The notes under the pieces were generated by a model. The model ran no database searches and was not told the origin of the DNA. It was given only the letters and a program-made list of their open reading frames with translations. Source: Zopfochytrium polystomum (lineage: Eukaryota > Chytridiomycota > Chytridiomycetes > Chytridiales > Chytridiaceae). Taken from it: a stretch of 64,000 nucleotides of DNA. Position numbers and translations under genes: made by a program. Below, in pieces: positions 22,111-32,327 of this stretch. The stretch covers positions 124,001 through 188,000 of the forward strand of contig JAIVFJ010000062.1 of the NCBI GenBank assembly GCA_025765615.1, read 5' to 3'. Numbering within the stretch: position 1 is the first letter of the stretch; each line of letters begins with the position of its first letter.

Positions 22111-22979
22111 AATAAATGTATTGAGTCAAAACATTATATTAATTTTTTTCAACAAAATGCAGGATTGCGCACGGCGCAGGGTGCAACGGCCTTCCTGCAC
22201 GCGAGGGCACCGCCCATTTTGCGAACGGGCGGCAGCCTTGTCGTCAACATGTTGTCAGCTAGCACTACCGCACGGCGCGGACGATGGCTGAGGGTGGCTT
22301 CTATCAAGGTGAAGTGGTGCGAAAGCGGAGGATGTGACGCCAATTGGGAGGAAGCGAGGGGTGGATGCAGCGGCACGCGGGTAACGCAGCGTAACGCTCT
22401 TTGCTTCAGTGCCGATGCGAGGCTGACAGACGGAGGTTTCGGTGGCGTGGTTGCTTCTCGACCGACGACTCTCTGACTCCCTGGTTTTTTTTTTCGTGGA
22501 GCTCTAATCTATTGTAGGTTTAACACGAAGACAAAATCGGGAATCAGTGTATCTTTCTATCTGAGGTTTGTTGGTTTGTTTATTCTCTGTCGGTTTATCT
22601 GTCTATTCTGTCTGTCTGTCTGCCTGTCTGTCTGTCTGCCTGGCTGGCTGCCTGTCTGCTTGCCCGTCTGCGACCTCGCCAGTCTGTCGACTCCTCTCAC
22701 CCGATCCATTTGGCCAAAAAATCCTCCACAGCATTTTTTTTTGCTTTCTGCTTCCGTCTTGGCGGCTGAAACCTCAATCAATCAATCAATCAAACACACA
22801 CACTCACGCACGCAAACAGCGGCGACGAACGACCCGACCCCTTCGGACGACGGGCGACGACGACGACGACGACGACGACCACAACAAGAACCGCCGCGGC
22901 CAACGCTCACATACATAGCATCGCATCGCTCGAATACAGATTGATAGACGACTTCGGGGGCCGCCACACGCTCGCGCCA
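22111..22979. other. Spacer with (TCTG)n tract
   Basis: A TCTG/CCTG-rich tract lies at about 22598-22660 and an AATC run near 22775. (ACG)n/(CGACGA)n sequence precedes the next gene. No gene seen. Confidence 0.5.
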
Positions 22980-24524
22980 ATGGGGGAGCAGCACGAGCAG
23001 CACTACAACCAACAACAACAAGAACAACAGCACCAGCAACAGCAACAGCAATCGCCACCGATGCCGCCCATGCCCGTCGATGCAACCCTCTTCCCCGACT
23101 CGCGGCTGCTCCCGCCCTGGCCACGCAGCCCCCCCCGCCGCCTGGACGAGGACAAGCGGCAGCTCACCGCCGTCGCCGCCGACGCCGCATCGACTTCGCC
23201 GACCACCCGCAGCTGCTACTCGCCTGTCGACCTGTTAATACCCTCAATCCACTCATCGCCCGCCAACACCTCCTCCGGCGACGACGACCCCGCTCCTTTC
23301 TCGTACTTTTTTGCATCCCCGTCTTCGCGGCAGCCACCAACCCCGCTCGTCTGCACCCCGCACGACCACCACCACGACGACCACCACCGCATCGACGACT
23401 TGGCCTCGTCGCTCCATCGACAGTGGCTGCTCCGGGAGCAGGCCATCGCGCGCCGTCGCGAGTTTCTCGAGCATTTGCGTAACCGCCGCGAGCAGGTCAG
23501 CGCGGCGGCCGCCGAGGATCCGTGGATCGCATCGTCCGCGATGACTAAGCAGCCAGCTGCACCTGAAACGGACGATGAAGGAGGAGGAGGAGGAGGGCAA
23601 GACACGCCCTCTACACTCACACCTCGCGACAGCCCCACGGCCAGCGCGACCCCCCTTGTCTTGTCCGGGCGCCTCCGCCGCCCCTCTGCACCACCCACCT
23701 TGTCTCTCTCCCCTCGCCGCCCTAAACTCTCACCCGCATCAGTCCGCCGCACACAGACCTTCCCAGCCCAACCTACGACCCACCCCGACTCGCCCACCCG
23801 CCGCCTCTCCATCCTCCCCTGGGTCATTCACCCCGCCCCCATCCACTCTGCCTCGTCGTCCCCGCACCCCTTGTCTGGTACTACCCTCTTTCCCTCCATC
23901 GCCCCAACTCCAATCTCAACCCCAACTTCGACGCCAACGCCGACTCCGCTACCTCACTTCCCCGCCCCGCCAACCCCGCCCTCCCGCTCCCTCTCGCTCG
24001 CCTCCCTCCGCTCCCTCCTCCCCACAACACACCTCCGCCGCGCCCGAACCCGCGGCGCCTCCGACTCTGCCCTCGTCCTCCCGCCCTTCAACGCCGACGA
24101 TCCGCTCTTTGCTGAAATCAAATCACGACCGGGAAGCCGCAGCAGGAGCCGCCACCATCACCACCACCAGCGTCGCCGGCGCCCGTCTCGGTCTGGGTCG
24201 CCGTCTTCGTCACGCCTCTCGTTCTCCCCGTCGTCGCCAAGCTCGTCGTGCTCGGAGTATTCCTCCGCGTCAGAGTCCGAGTCCGAAGGGGAAGAAGTTG
24301 GACGCCGCGGAATCGACGTGGCTCGCGGCGGCGACGGCGACGGCGGTGACGACGACGACGAGGGCGACGTCGTCGGGGCCTTGGGAGTGCACGACTTGAC
24401 GAAGCGGCCGTCGACGCCGACGACGACGACCGCGCGGCGCGGGATGTCGCGGAAGCAGTCCATCGTGTCGTTGCTGGAGGCGGCCACGATTGGTAAGAAG
24501 CGGTCGGGGATGCTAAAGGTTTGA
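22980..24524 (+). CDS. Hypothetical low-complexity Ser/Pro/Gln-rich protein
   Basis: A single open frame from ATG 22980 encodes about 514 residues. It starts with a Gln/His-rich block (EQHEQHYNQQQQEQQ), followed by Ser/Pro-rich disorder. A short possible coiled coil (LHRQWLLREQAIARRREFLE, about residues 147-170) is the only ordered-looking element. An Arg/Ser and poly-His block and an acidic region (SESESEGEE; GDDDDEGD) follow, then a basic end MSRKQSIVSLLEAATIGKKR. I recognise no domain. Codon-frame bias (G/C in third positions) over the whole length supports coding. Expressed nuclear or regulatory roles are possible but unsupported. Confidence 0.6.
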   Translation: MGEQHEQHYNQQQQEQQHQQQQQQSPPMPPMPVDATLFPDSRLLPPWPRSPPRRLDEDKRQLTAVAADAASTSPTTRSCYSPVDLLIPSIHSSPANTSSGDDDPAPFSYFFASPSSRQPPTPLVCTPHDHHHDDHHRIDDLASSLHRQWLLREQAIARRREFLEHLRNRREQVSAAAAEDPWIASSAMTKQPAAPETDDEGGGGGGQDTPSTLTPRDSPTASATPLVLSGRLRRPSAPPTLSLSPRRPKLSPASVRRTQTFPAQPTTHPDSPTRRLSILPWVIHPAPIHSASSSPHPLSGTTLFPSIAPTPISTPTSTPTPTPLPHFPAPPTPPSRSLSLASLRSLLPTTHLRRARTRGASDSALVLPPFNADDPLFAEIKSRPGSRSRSRHHHHHQRRRRPSRSGSPSSSRLSFSPSSPSSSCSEYSSASESESEGEEVGRRGIDVARGGDGDGGDDDDEGDVVGALGVHDLTKRPSTPTTTTARRGMSRKQSIVSLLEAATIGKKRSGMLKV

Positions 24525-25380
24525 CGGGGAGTTTTACCCATGTTTTCGTTCGGGTCGTCGGGCTTTGCATGATCCCTTTTCCAGTGTGTATTTTTTTGCT
24601 CTTTCGTTCGCTTCTTCGTCGGTCCCCGTTCGTCTCTCGACCCGCATCTTTATCCTTTTTGACGGTCACACCCACCCGGCAAATCTCACTGTGCGAGCTT
24701 CTTTGACGAAGCTGTATCCCGTTTTCACATTGCTTTGTTTTGCATGCGTCGATTGGGGTCTTTTTACCGATTTTGTGTCCTCTATTCGCTGTACCCTTTA
24801 CGCGTGGACTTGACCCTGCACACCTCCCCCCCTACTCCCTCTCCCTCGTTCACACCACTTAAATTTATGTATTTAGCTTGGATTGGGTCAGGCCACCCTC
24901 TCCCAGGCAGTCACCACCACAGCCGTTGATCACGCGCTTCGGCGGGGCTGATGAATTGTTTTGGTTTTGTTTGATTTGTTCGTACTTTTTTCGTTTGCAA
25001 TCGTCACTGTTTGTCAAAGCGTTTGTGGCTTGTCTGCCTCGCTGTTGGTTTGAAAACAGGCTTGTATTTGATCGAGCCGGACGGACATGCAGTCACTATG
25101 CGGACATAAAGCCGCAGGCAGGACCGAGGGTGTGTTTGTGTGTGTGTGCGTGCGTGTGTGTTGCTGTGTCGTGCTGCAGAGTCGCGGGAGCAGGGCTGAA
25201 CTAATTCGCCGTCGGTTCCGTCGCCGACAAGGCTTTGCGGACATCCAATGCTTTTTCGCATGTCAAAAAAGTCCCAAACTCGACAACAAACTAAAACATA
25301 AATAAATAAAATTCTCAACAACACATCGGGGAAATCGCACCCGATCGACTAACTGAAGGGCGGACGAGCGAGTGGCGAAC
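24525..25380. other. Spacer with (TG)n tract
   Basis: A TG-rich tract lies at 25131-25160, just upstream of the transporter gene. No gene seen. Confidence 0.5.
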
Positions 25381-27430
25381 ATGGCCGACACTGCCGCCGC
25401 CGCCGCCGCCGCCGCCGACACTGCACAAGCCGGCAAACATGTCGCTACCACGAAACAGCAGCAGCAGCAGCTGGAATTCGCCGTCGCCGTCGTCGAAGGC
25501 GGCGAAGGGGGTGGAGGGAATCAGCCTGAGGAGTCGGCTGCCGCAACCCTGCCAGTCGACTCCACCGCCGTCACTGACCCGCGCCGCATCGCCCCGTCGC
25601 TCAGTAACTGGCAGTTTGCCCTGCTCTTCCTCGGCCTCAGCACCTCGACGTTCCTCGCCGCCCTCGACGTGGTGCGTAGTCCCTCATCCTTTAGATAGAG
25701 CAGGGACACACCTCCTTCTCCCAACACTTCCCCGCCACTCACCCAAAAATAGACGATCGTCGCCGTCGCGTTCCAAGCGATCGCCGACGAGTTCGCCGCG
25801 CAGGACCAAGTCGCGTGGGTCGCGACCGCATACCTCCTCACTTCGACAGCGTTCGTCCCGCTGTACGGTCAGCTCGCTGACATCTTTGGGCGCAAGCCGA
25901 CGTTTCTGTTTGCGATTGTCGTGTTTGAGGTCGGGAGCGCGCTGTGCGGGGTTGCTAACAGTATGGCGGTTAGTACGCACTAAATAAGATGCCATCCACC
26001 GAGGGGAAGCAGACTTATAGTATCTTTGTCAAAAAATAGCTTCTCGTGCTGGGTCGAGCCATCGCCGGGATCGGCGGCAGCGGCATTTTCTCGCTCGTGC
26101 TGATCATCATTGCCGATCTGGTCCGGCCGCAAGACCGCGCAAAGTGGAGCGGGATGATCGGAGCGTCGTTCGGGTTCGCTTCGTTGGCTGGTGAGTCTTA
26201 CAAATTTGAGAATTAAATCCCAATATTACTTTGATCATCTAACAATCTCCAACAGGCCCGCTCCTCGGCGGCGTGTTTGTCGACCATCTCTCCTGGCGCT
26301 GGGTTTTTTACATCAACCTTCCCCTCGGCTGCATCGCGATCCTCGCCGCCATCCTCTTTCTAAAAGTCGAGACCCAAAGAGTCACCAACAAGCTCGCGGC
26401 GTTCGCGTCCATCGACTGGCTCGGCACCGCGCTGCTCGTCGGCGCCGTTGTCTGCATCTTGATTCCCCTGCAGGGCGGAGGCACGCAGTACGCGTGGGAC
26501 TCGGCGGTCGTCGTGTCGCTGTTTGCGGTCGGAGCGGCCTTGGTCGTCGCGTTTGCGGTCGTGCAGGCCAAGGTGGCAAAGAACCCGCTTGTCCCAACCG
26601 AGCTGGTCAGGGACCCAAAAGTTGCGGCGACGCTGCTTGCGACGTTTTTCTTTGGGTGCTCGTTCTACGGGTTTATTTACTACGTTCCGCAGTGGTACCA
26701 GATCGCCCTGGGAGGTGAGTGCTGGAATCCCATCTTCTTCATGTGAAAGTTGAGTCTCACGAACTGCTCACGCGAAACAGATTCCGCGACCTCTGCTGGC
26801 GTCCGATCCCTCCCCTTTGTGCTTGGCGCCGTCGCAGTCTCCATGACGACCGGCACGCTCTCGAGCGCCACCAGCCTCGCCTGGCCCTTCATCCCCGCCA
26901 GCAGCCTCCTCCTCTCCCTCGCCGCGATCCTCTGCTCCCTCCTCTCCGCCGTCTCCACCACCGCCGCCCAGCTCCTCGCCTTTCTCCTCGCCGGCGTCGG
27001 CACGGGTCTCTCGATGCAAATGCTCCCTATCCTCGCCCAGTTCGCCGCCGCGCCGCACTTGCTCGCCACCGCCACCGCGCTCTCGGGGTTCTGCGAGACG
27101 CTCGGCGGCGCGGTCGGGCTCGCGGCGTTCGCCGCGGCGTTCAACGCCGTGCTGCCGGGAAAGGTCGAGGCGAACTTGGAGAGGGCGAATGTGACGCTGC
27201 ATTTTTTGGTGCCCGCGGTCGGCGTGGAGAGCTTGTACCGGTCGGCGGCGCTGGTGAGGACGGCGCTGCCGCCGGAGGAGTGGGGGCCGGTGGTGGATGG
27301 GTATGTTGAGAGTTTAAGGGTGGTGTTCTATTGCATGGTGGCAACTTCGGTGATGATTGGAGTGTGTGCGTTGTTTATGAAGAAGGACAGGTTACCGTCG
27401 GGGAAGGACGCGCCGCAGTTTGGACACTGA
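25381..27430 (+). CDS. MFS transporter, DHA2 (14-TM) drug:H+ antiporter type
   Basis: Five exons (25381-25671, 25753-25968, 26040-26190, 26256-26714, 26781-27430) encode 588 residues with all phases consistent. A cytoplasmic Ala/Gln-rich leader of about 70 residues precedes TM1 (FALLFLGLSTSTFLAALDVT). The DHA2 family blocks are present: TIVAVAFQAIADEF, WVATAYLLTSTAFVPLYGQLADIFGRK (motif A), LGRAIAGIGGSGIFSL, GPLLGGVFVDHLSWRWVFYINLPLG (motif C region) and YAWDSAVVV. The fold should span the plasma or vacuolar membrane with 14 helices and export amphipathic compounds by proton antiport; the substrate is unknown. A paralogue with the same exon lengths is at 46226-48194. The ATG at 25381 is the first in frame. 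Confidence 0.9.
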
Positions 27431-27669
27431 GGGCGCACTGTGCCTGTTTGACACCTCTTGATATTCCGACAAAGTTCTCCCGCCTGCAGTTCCTCAAGTT
27501 GAGCTGCTTGACACGAGGGGCAAAGGAGATGCATCAGTTTGTTTGCTAGTCCGCCGCATGGTTTGCAAAAGTTCGCGTGTTTCCGACTGTCAAAGCGTGT
27601 TTATGAAACGAAAAATGCACAAGGACAGCGGGCAAAAAGCGGGGTAAAAATTGTTTAGGGGTTTCCGGG

Positions 27670-27833
27670 TTTTCCCTGCTGACGTCGTTCTCGGTGGGCG
27701 GCTGGTCACTGTTCAGATCCTTCAGCGACGTCGCAGCGAACGCTACGACAACGACCGTGCTCGTGAAGAACATTCACGCGTACTTGGACGCCAACGGGTT
27801 CGACGGAGGGGACATTGACTACGAATATCCAGG
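27670..27833 (+). pseudogene. GH18 chitinase fragment with active-site motif
   Basis: The + frame encodes FSLLTSFSVGGWSLF, then about 25 residues, then ANGFDGGDIDYEYPG. The SxGG strand and the DGxDxDxE catalytic signature of glycoside hydrolase family 18 are both there, with the catalytic Glu retained. No flanking chitinase sequence could be found upstream (stop-rich) or downstream; the sequence runs into GGTTGCG, which could be an exon end. It is probably a relic of a chitinase gene or one isolated exon. It sits 240 bp beyond the transporter stop. Confidence 0.75.
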
Positions 27834-28419
27834 TTGCGTACCATAGCTCTTTTTGAAGTCTAACTCGAAAGTGCTCCTTTCTTCTTCGATTGAATAGTGG
27901 TGGTGGAGAGTCTCAGACGGCACGGCCGATCGCTCAGAATAGTGGGCGCGCCACTCAAAGGCCGCAACAGCCGACAATAAGTACTTGCTGACTGACGTTC
28001 ACGGGGCAGCGAGCGAAGCGCCTTTTGTTGTCCATTTTGGACCTTTGCGCGGGTCTGTCCCCAGATCTGCGCAATTTTGGACTGTCCAAAAATCACTTGC
28101 ATTTTTTTTGTTTTGTTTGCTTTCGGAATCAAAAAAGCGAACCTTTGGGAGAGCGCCGCGCGATGCAGATGTTGTTCTCTTTCCTTTTTTGGTTTGGACA
28201 GACAGACCCTAAGTTCGCTTGTTGTGACACACACCACGCACACAACGCAACCCATTTATCCAACGGCGAGCGGCGAAAAAACAACGGAAAACGGTCAATT
28301 TTAGTAATGCGCTGCAATAACGAGAGACTTTTTCCGTCGTGCTGCCGACATCCAACTCATCCAAACGTGGCCGGCGGGCGGGGCTGAGCCCAAAAGGTGA
28401 AGGTGGAACTCCGTTGACG

Positions 28420-28464
28420 CTCTCTCTATTTGTCATTCTCTCTCTTTCGCTCTCGCTCTCGCTG

Positions 28465-28495
<31 letters not shown>

Positions 28496-28496
28496 A
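28420..28496. repeat. (TC)n microsatellite
   Basis: An almost pure CT dinucleotide tract with CTCTCG variants. Confidence 0.85.
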
Positions 28497-29357
28497 CCAG
28501 CGTTTGTCCATTTTGCAGAAGACGAAGGCAAAAAAATATATCTTTGTGATGAGAAATGGAGGAGGAAAGACAGAAACCCGGCACTCGCACGGGAACAACA
28601 CGAGGTTCCCGGAAGCGATTGAGAACGAACAGAAAAAAGGGCTCCAAAGGTTTCCCCGCCTTTCATCGATATCGCAGAGCCATCTATTTAACGCGCGGCC
28701 TCGTGACCCTGGGCAACAGCGATGGCGTGATTGGTTGATCCTGGGTTGCTTGGTTTTCGTCTCGAACAACCTGTTTCGAATTTCCAGGTTTCTCTCGGCC
28801 TGAAGAGGGAGATGCGTGTGAGTTTTGGGATCGAGAGATTGTTGTGTGTGTGGGTGTGTCTTGGGGTAGTTGTAGAACAAGGTCGATTGTCGAAACGGAT
28901 AAGGGGCGGGGAGATAGTATTTATCCTGTTTGTTTGGCTCTTCGGTTGTGGTGGCGCCAACAGCAGGGTCGCAGAGTCGGAACTGGTGTGTTGGGATGAG
29001 GTGAATAATGCAATGCTGGCCGCGGCCGCAACAAGAACAAACAAGCAAACGAGCAGCCGATGCGACAATCTCATCAGCGATCACGAGTGCCTTCTCCTTC
29101 TTCTTCGTTGTATTTTATCCCTACATGCCATAAACAGTTGCGGCTCCACCGCCGGGCTGTCCCCACCCCTTCCGCTCTGCTTTCGGTTCCGATAAGGCGG
29201 CGGCAGTCGTGCGTCGGTGGGTGTGCTCAGCCCGCGGCCGCCCGCAGCCGCCCGCATTTCAAGCAATTTGAGTTGCTGTAAAATTTCGTCGCATTGCGAG
29301 CACTGGAGAGAGAGACAAACAAACAAACAAACAAACAGGATTCATCCTGTCATGAAA

Positions 29358-29410
<53 letters not shown>
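29358..29410. repeat. (TG)n microsatellite, about 26 units
   Basis: An uninterrupted GT dinucleotide run, followed by degenerate TGCG repeats. Confidence 0.9.
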
Positions 29411-29412
<2 letters not shown>

Positions 29413-29743
29413 TGTGCGTGCGTGCGTGTGTGCGTGCGTGTCCGTGGGTGCCCGGCAAGCAGCCTTGTTATTCATTTCACGCTCGGCAACGCGGAACTGA
29501 AACTATTATACTGAAAACGAACCAAAAAAGAAACGAAAGAAAAAAAACTGACAACAAAAGGAAAAAAAAATCGCTTCCGTGTCGCGGCCAGTCAAAGTCG
29601 GTCCGCCTGCGCAACTGACAAAGAAGAGGGCGCAGCCAGTATGGAGCGCAGAGAAGCCCAAACAGGATAAATACATAAACAGGGCCTCTCCCCCAAATGG
29701 ATAGAGTCAAAAGAAAGGACGACCAAACACTACCCACCTAAAG

Positions 29744-30853
29744 ATGCAAGGCAGTCCGCACTGTCCCGTTCTCCCGAGCCTCGTCCACAACTGCAACCAC
29801 AACTGTTTCCGAGTCCGCCGTCGACGGCGCCTTCGGCGGGCCAGCAAGCAAGCCAGGTAGTCAACTTCGTCTTCCAAGTCGCCGTGCCGGCCAACCAGCT
29901 GATGTTGCGCGGCGGGATCGGAACCGGCGGCGCATTCCAGCTGTTTGCTGCACCGCAGCAGCAGCAGCAGCAGCAAGTTGTCGATTCCAATGGTCACCCG
30001 CTCAGGGCCAAGTCTTTCATCTGCAACTTGCGTCGCCGGCGGTCCCATCACCGCCTCGACCACCACTCCTTCCACCTGCGCAGTCAACCACCACGCCTCG
30101 CCCCCCACTGCCGCCGCAGAAACTTGCGCAACCCACTTGCGCACACCCAACTCCAAACTCCAACGTGACTCTTCCAAAGCTCGAGCCGGCCTCCGTCACA
30201 CCACCATCACCTCCCACAAGCATCTTGCACGCTCCCACCAGAGCCGCCACACCCACCACCACCGCCACCAGCACCGCCACCATTACCAACGTCACCACCA
30301 CCGACCCTGTACAAATCCGACTCTTCCACTGCCCACCGCCACCGCCGCTCTGCGCCCTGCGAGCACAACCGCCGGCGATCGCAGTGCATCGCGTGCTTCG
30401 AGCTCGGGCACGGCGGCGGTTCCATCTGCATCCACCGACGACGGAAAGCCGGCTGCCGGCTGTGCCGCATCGAGGGGCGGCGGTACACCGACGAAGGCGG
30501 GCAGCCGCGACGCCGGATCCGCGGGCCAAACACGTACGTGCCGCCACCGCCGCCGCCGCCACCGATGCCGCCGCAGATTGCGACGGCTGTGGCGGCTAGG
30601 TAGTACGGTGAGCGGTGGTGGCGGCGGCGCGATGCCAACGACGACTGCGACGGCGCCGGCGCCGCCGCCGTCGAAGAGGGGGCCAAGCGTGTTCAGCGTC
30701 GAGGCGCTGTGCGGGCTGCCAGTGCACGCGCAGAGGACCCCGGCGGAACCCTTGGGCGGGCTCCGGTCTCCCGAATCCACTCCAGGGTCGACCAGGCGGT
30801 CGGTCTCAGGGTCACCGACGCCCGAGGTCGAGCAGCATGCGCTGAGTGCATAG
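29744..30853 (+). pseudogene. Cys/His-repeat protein gene, frame-damaged
   Basis: A frame around 29755-30010 encodes EPRPQLQPQLFPSPPSTAPS, QVVNFVFQVAVPANQLMLRG and a Q7 tract. A later frame (about 30170-30603) encodes a proline-rich linker and then CEHNRRRSQCIACFELG and ICIHRRRKAGCRLC. This C-x-H-x-x-R-R-x-S-x-C-x-x-C repeat resembles Cys/His repeats I have seen in zoosporic lower eukaryotes, presumed metal-binding. Another frame to the stop at 30853 ends SVFSVEALCGLPVHAQRTP. Two or more single-base shifts are needed to join these parts, and the N-terminal ATG seen in the paralogue at 41581 is missing one base here. It could be a real gene with sequence errors or an early pseudogene. Confidence 0.5.
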
Positions 30854-31455
30854 GCGGATTGTGCAAAGCTCATCAAAGGAAGGAAGGAAGAAGGGGTTCA
30901 AAAGCGTAATTTATTTGTAAAGAAAGAGTGAGGGCGGCAAGAAGATGATATGGATCAAGAGGGAACGAGAATACACATATGTAGTTGGTGGCTAAGAACC
31001 TTTTTTCTAGGAAGATCTTGTGTGCGGGGTTCGTAGGTTTCCGCTAGCGATCGGTGAGTATAATATGGGTGCAAGTTCTCCTCCGCCTGGCTCAGCCGCC
31101 TACAACAAGCAAGTTTTCCTTTCCTTCAATTGCAGCGCGCGACGGACTGGCCCCTGCGTTTATCCATATTCGTCAAATCTTACTAATACTTGCAGCCGAG
31201 AGAAAAAATAAACAAAAACAAAAAAAACTCTTCTCGCACTGTGTCGGAGAATACTTACCAATTTTGGAGGGTGACTAGCCAACCTTCCGTATTTGGATAG
31301 AATTTCTGCAGTATTTGCACAACAAGCACTGGACTACAGACAGAGCTTCTCATTTCCTTTAAATTTTGATCAAATTGAACATAAAAAGAATAATTTTTCT
31401 GAGGTACGAGCAGTGCTGCAACAAAGCGCAGACGGGCATGATGAACGAATGCATT
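30854..31455. other. Spacer up to the DNA-transposon terminus
   Basis: A minus-strand open frame over 31255-31530 crosses the transposon terminus and has no domain. No gene supported. Confidence 0.5.
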
Positions 31456-31471
31456 AGAGAGTTTCCGCCAC
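31456..31471 (+). repeat. Left terminal inverted repeat of the DNA transposon
   Basis: AGAGAGTTTCCGCCAC, a perfect inverted match to 41224-41239, preceded by the target duplication ATT. Confidence 0.8.
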
Positions 31472-31493
31472 TGTACATTTCCAAATTTTTTTG

Positions 31494-31577
31494 CACAGTG
31501 ACGGTTCACTGTGCTGAACCACTTTTTCACTGTGAAATTTGCTGCTGAAAAAACACAGTGACCACCCGCTCACTGTC
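31494..31577. repeat. Subterminal CACAGTGA/TCACTGTG motif cluster (left)
   Basis: CACAGTGA at 31494-31501, TCACTGTG at 31506-31513 and 31527-31534, CACAGTGA at 31554-31561 and TCACTGTC at 31570-31577. The first pair forms a palindrome. The right end has a matching palindrome at 41175-41190. These are likely transposase or accessory-protein binding sites (inference). Confidence 0.75.
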
Positions 31578-31590
31578 GGTCCACTTCACG

Positions 31591-31698
31591 ATGAGCAAGG
31601 CTGAAGGTGAAAACCCCAATCCCCCAGCTGGTGAGTACTCTTTAGTCACTCCTGGCCACTCCCTTGCCATCCCCACCCCTTCCTGGAATGATCAATGA
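31591..31698 (+). CDS. Short ORF at left end of the DNA transposon
   Basis: ATG 31591 opens MSKAEGENPNPPAG, followed by a GTGAGTAC splice-donor-like sequence; read straight through it stops at 31696-31698 (35 residues). Its ATG lies 120 bp inside the terminal repeat, mirroring the transposase ATG 104 bp inside the right one. Harbinger elements usually carry a second, Myb-like gene; this may be its first exon, cut off by the Ty3 insertion. That identity is a guess. Confidence 0.35.
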   Translation: MSKAEGENPNPPAGEYSLVTPGHSLAIPTPSWNDQ

Positions 31699-31738
31699 TC
31701 GGTTGCTCCTGCATGAAACAGAAACTGGCTTCCCCGTT

Positions 31739-31974
31739 TGTTATGAATCACCCTCTGGAAACCTCTGGAACCTTCCAGAACATTCCTTCATGGAACCTTC
31801 TGGAACCTTCTGGAACCTTCTAGAACATTCCTTCATGGAACCTTGTGGAACCTTCTGGAACCTTCTTTGCTTTCCTGACTTGTCTTGTTGTCATTGGTAT
31901 CATTGGTATCATTGCATTACTAATTGCTCTTTCTGGAACTTTCTTGGAGTCTTGACAAGGAACACTCTCAAAAG
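31739..31974 (+). repeat. 5' LTR of copy B, first segment
   Basis: The first 236 bp of the LTR, including the GAA/TTC pentamer array (31768-31867), ending at AAAAG where copy C is inserted. The LTR resumes at 35161. Confidence 0.92.
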
Positions 31975-32327
31975 TGTCAGGAACAGGGCAGGACAGGACA
32001 AGGCAGACAAGGAACTGAGAGGAGTGATGATTGTATTGGAAACAATAATTCACTTGAGGGATGGGACAGGTCCCCCATCCCCCTTTTATACCTTTTGAGA
32101 GTCTTCCTTGTCAAGACTCAAAGAAAGTTCCAGAAAGAGCAATTAGTAATACAATGATACCAATGATACCAATGACAACAAGACAAGTCAGGAAAGCAAA
32201 GAAGGTTCCAGAAGGTTCCACAAGGTTCCATGAAGGAATGTTCTAGAATGTTCCAGAAGGTTCCAGAAGGTTCCATGAAGGAATGTTCTAGAAGGTTCCA
32301 GAGGTTTCCAGAGGGTGATTCATAACA
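31975..32327 (-). repeat. 3' LTR of copy C
   Basis: 353 bp, reverse complement of the family LTR; it abuts the copy C pol stop (32328-32330). Confidence 0.93.

Larger units (their letters stand above)
27834..29743. other. Gene-poor stretch with simple repeats
   Basis: No supported gene. It contains a (CT)n/(TCTC)n tract at about 28420-28495, an (ACAA)n tract at 29313-29338 and a long (TG)n tract at 29358-29410 continuing as TGCG/TGTG to about 29450. Confidence 0.55.

Noticed and set aside
23575..24399. 274-residue Pro/Ser/Arg-rich frame inside the low-complexity gene
   Set aside because: Wrong-frame shadow of a compositionally biased coding region; the 22980 frame is longer and starts with ATG.
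29945..30853. 302-residue continuous frame through the Cys/His-repeat gene
   Set aside because: Only its last part looks protein-like; the conserved Cys/His motifs and the leader shared with the 41.6-kb copy are in other frames.
31255..31530. 91-residue minus-strand ORF at the left transposon end
   Set aside because: It crosses the transposon terminus and its subterminal repeats, so it cannot be a single ancestral gene.
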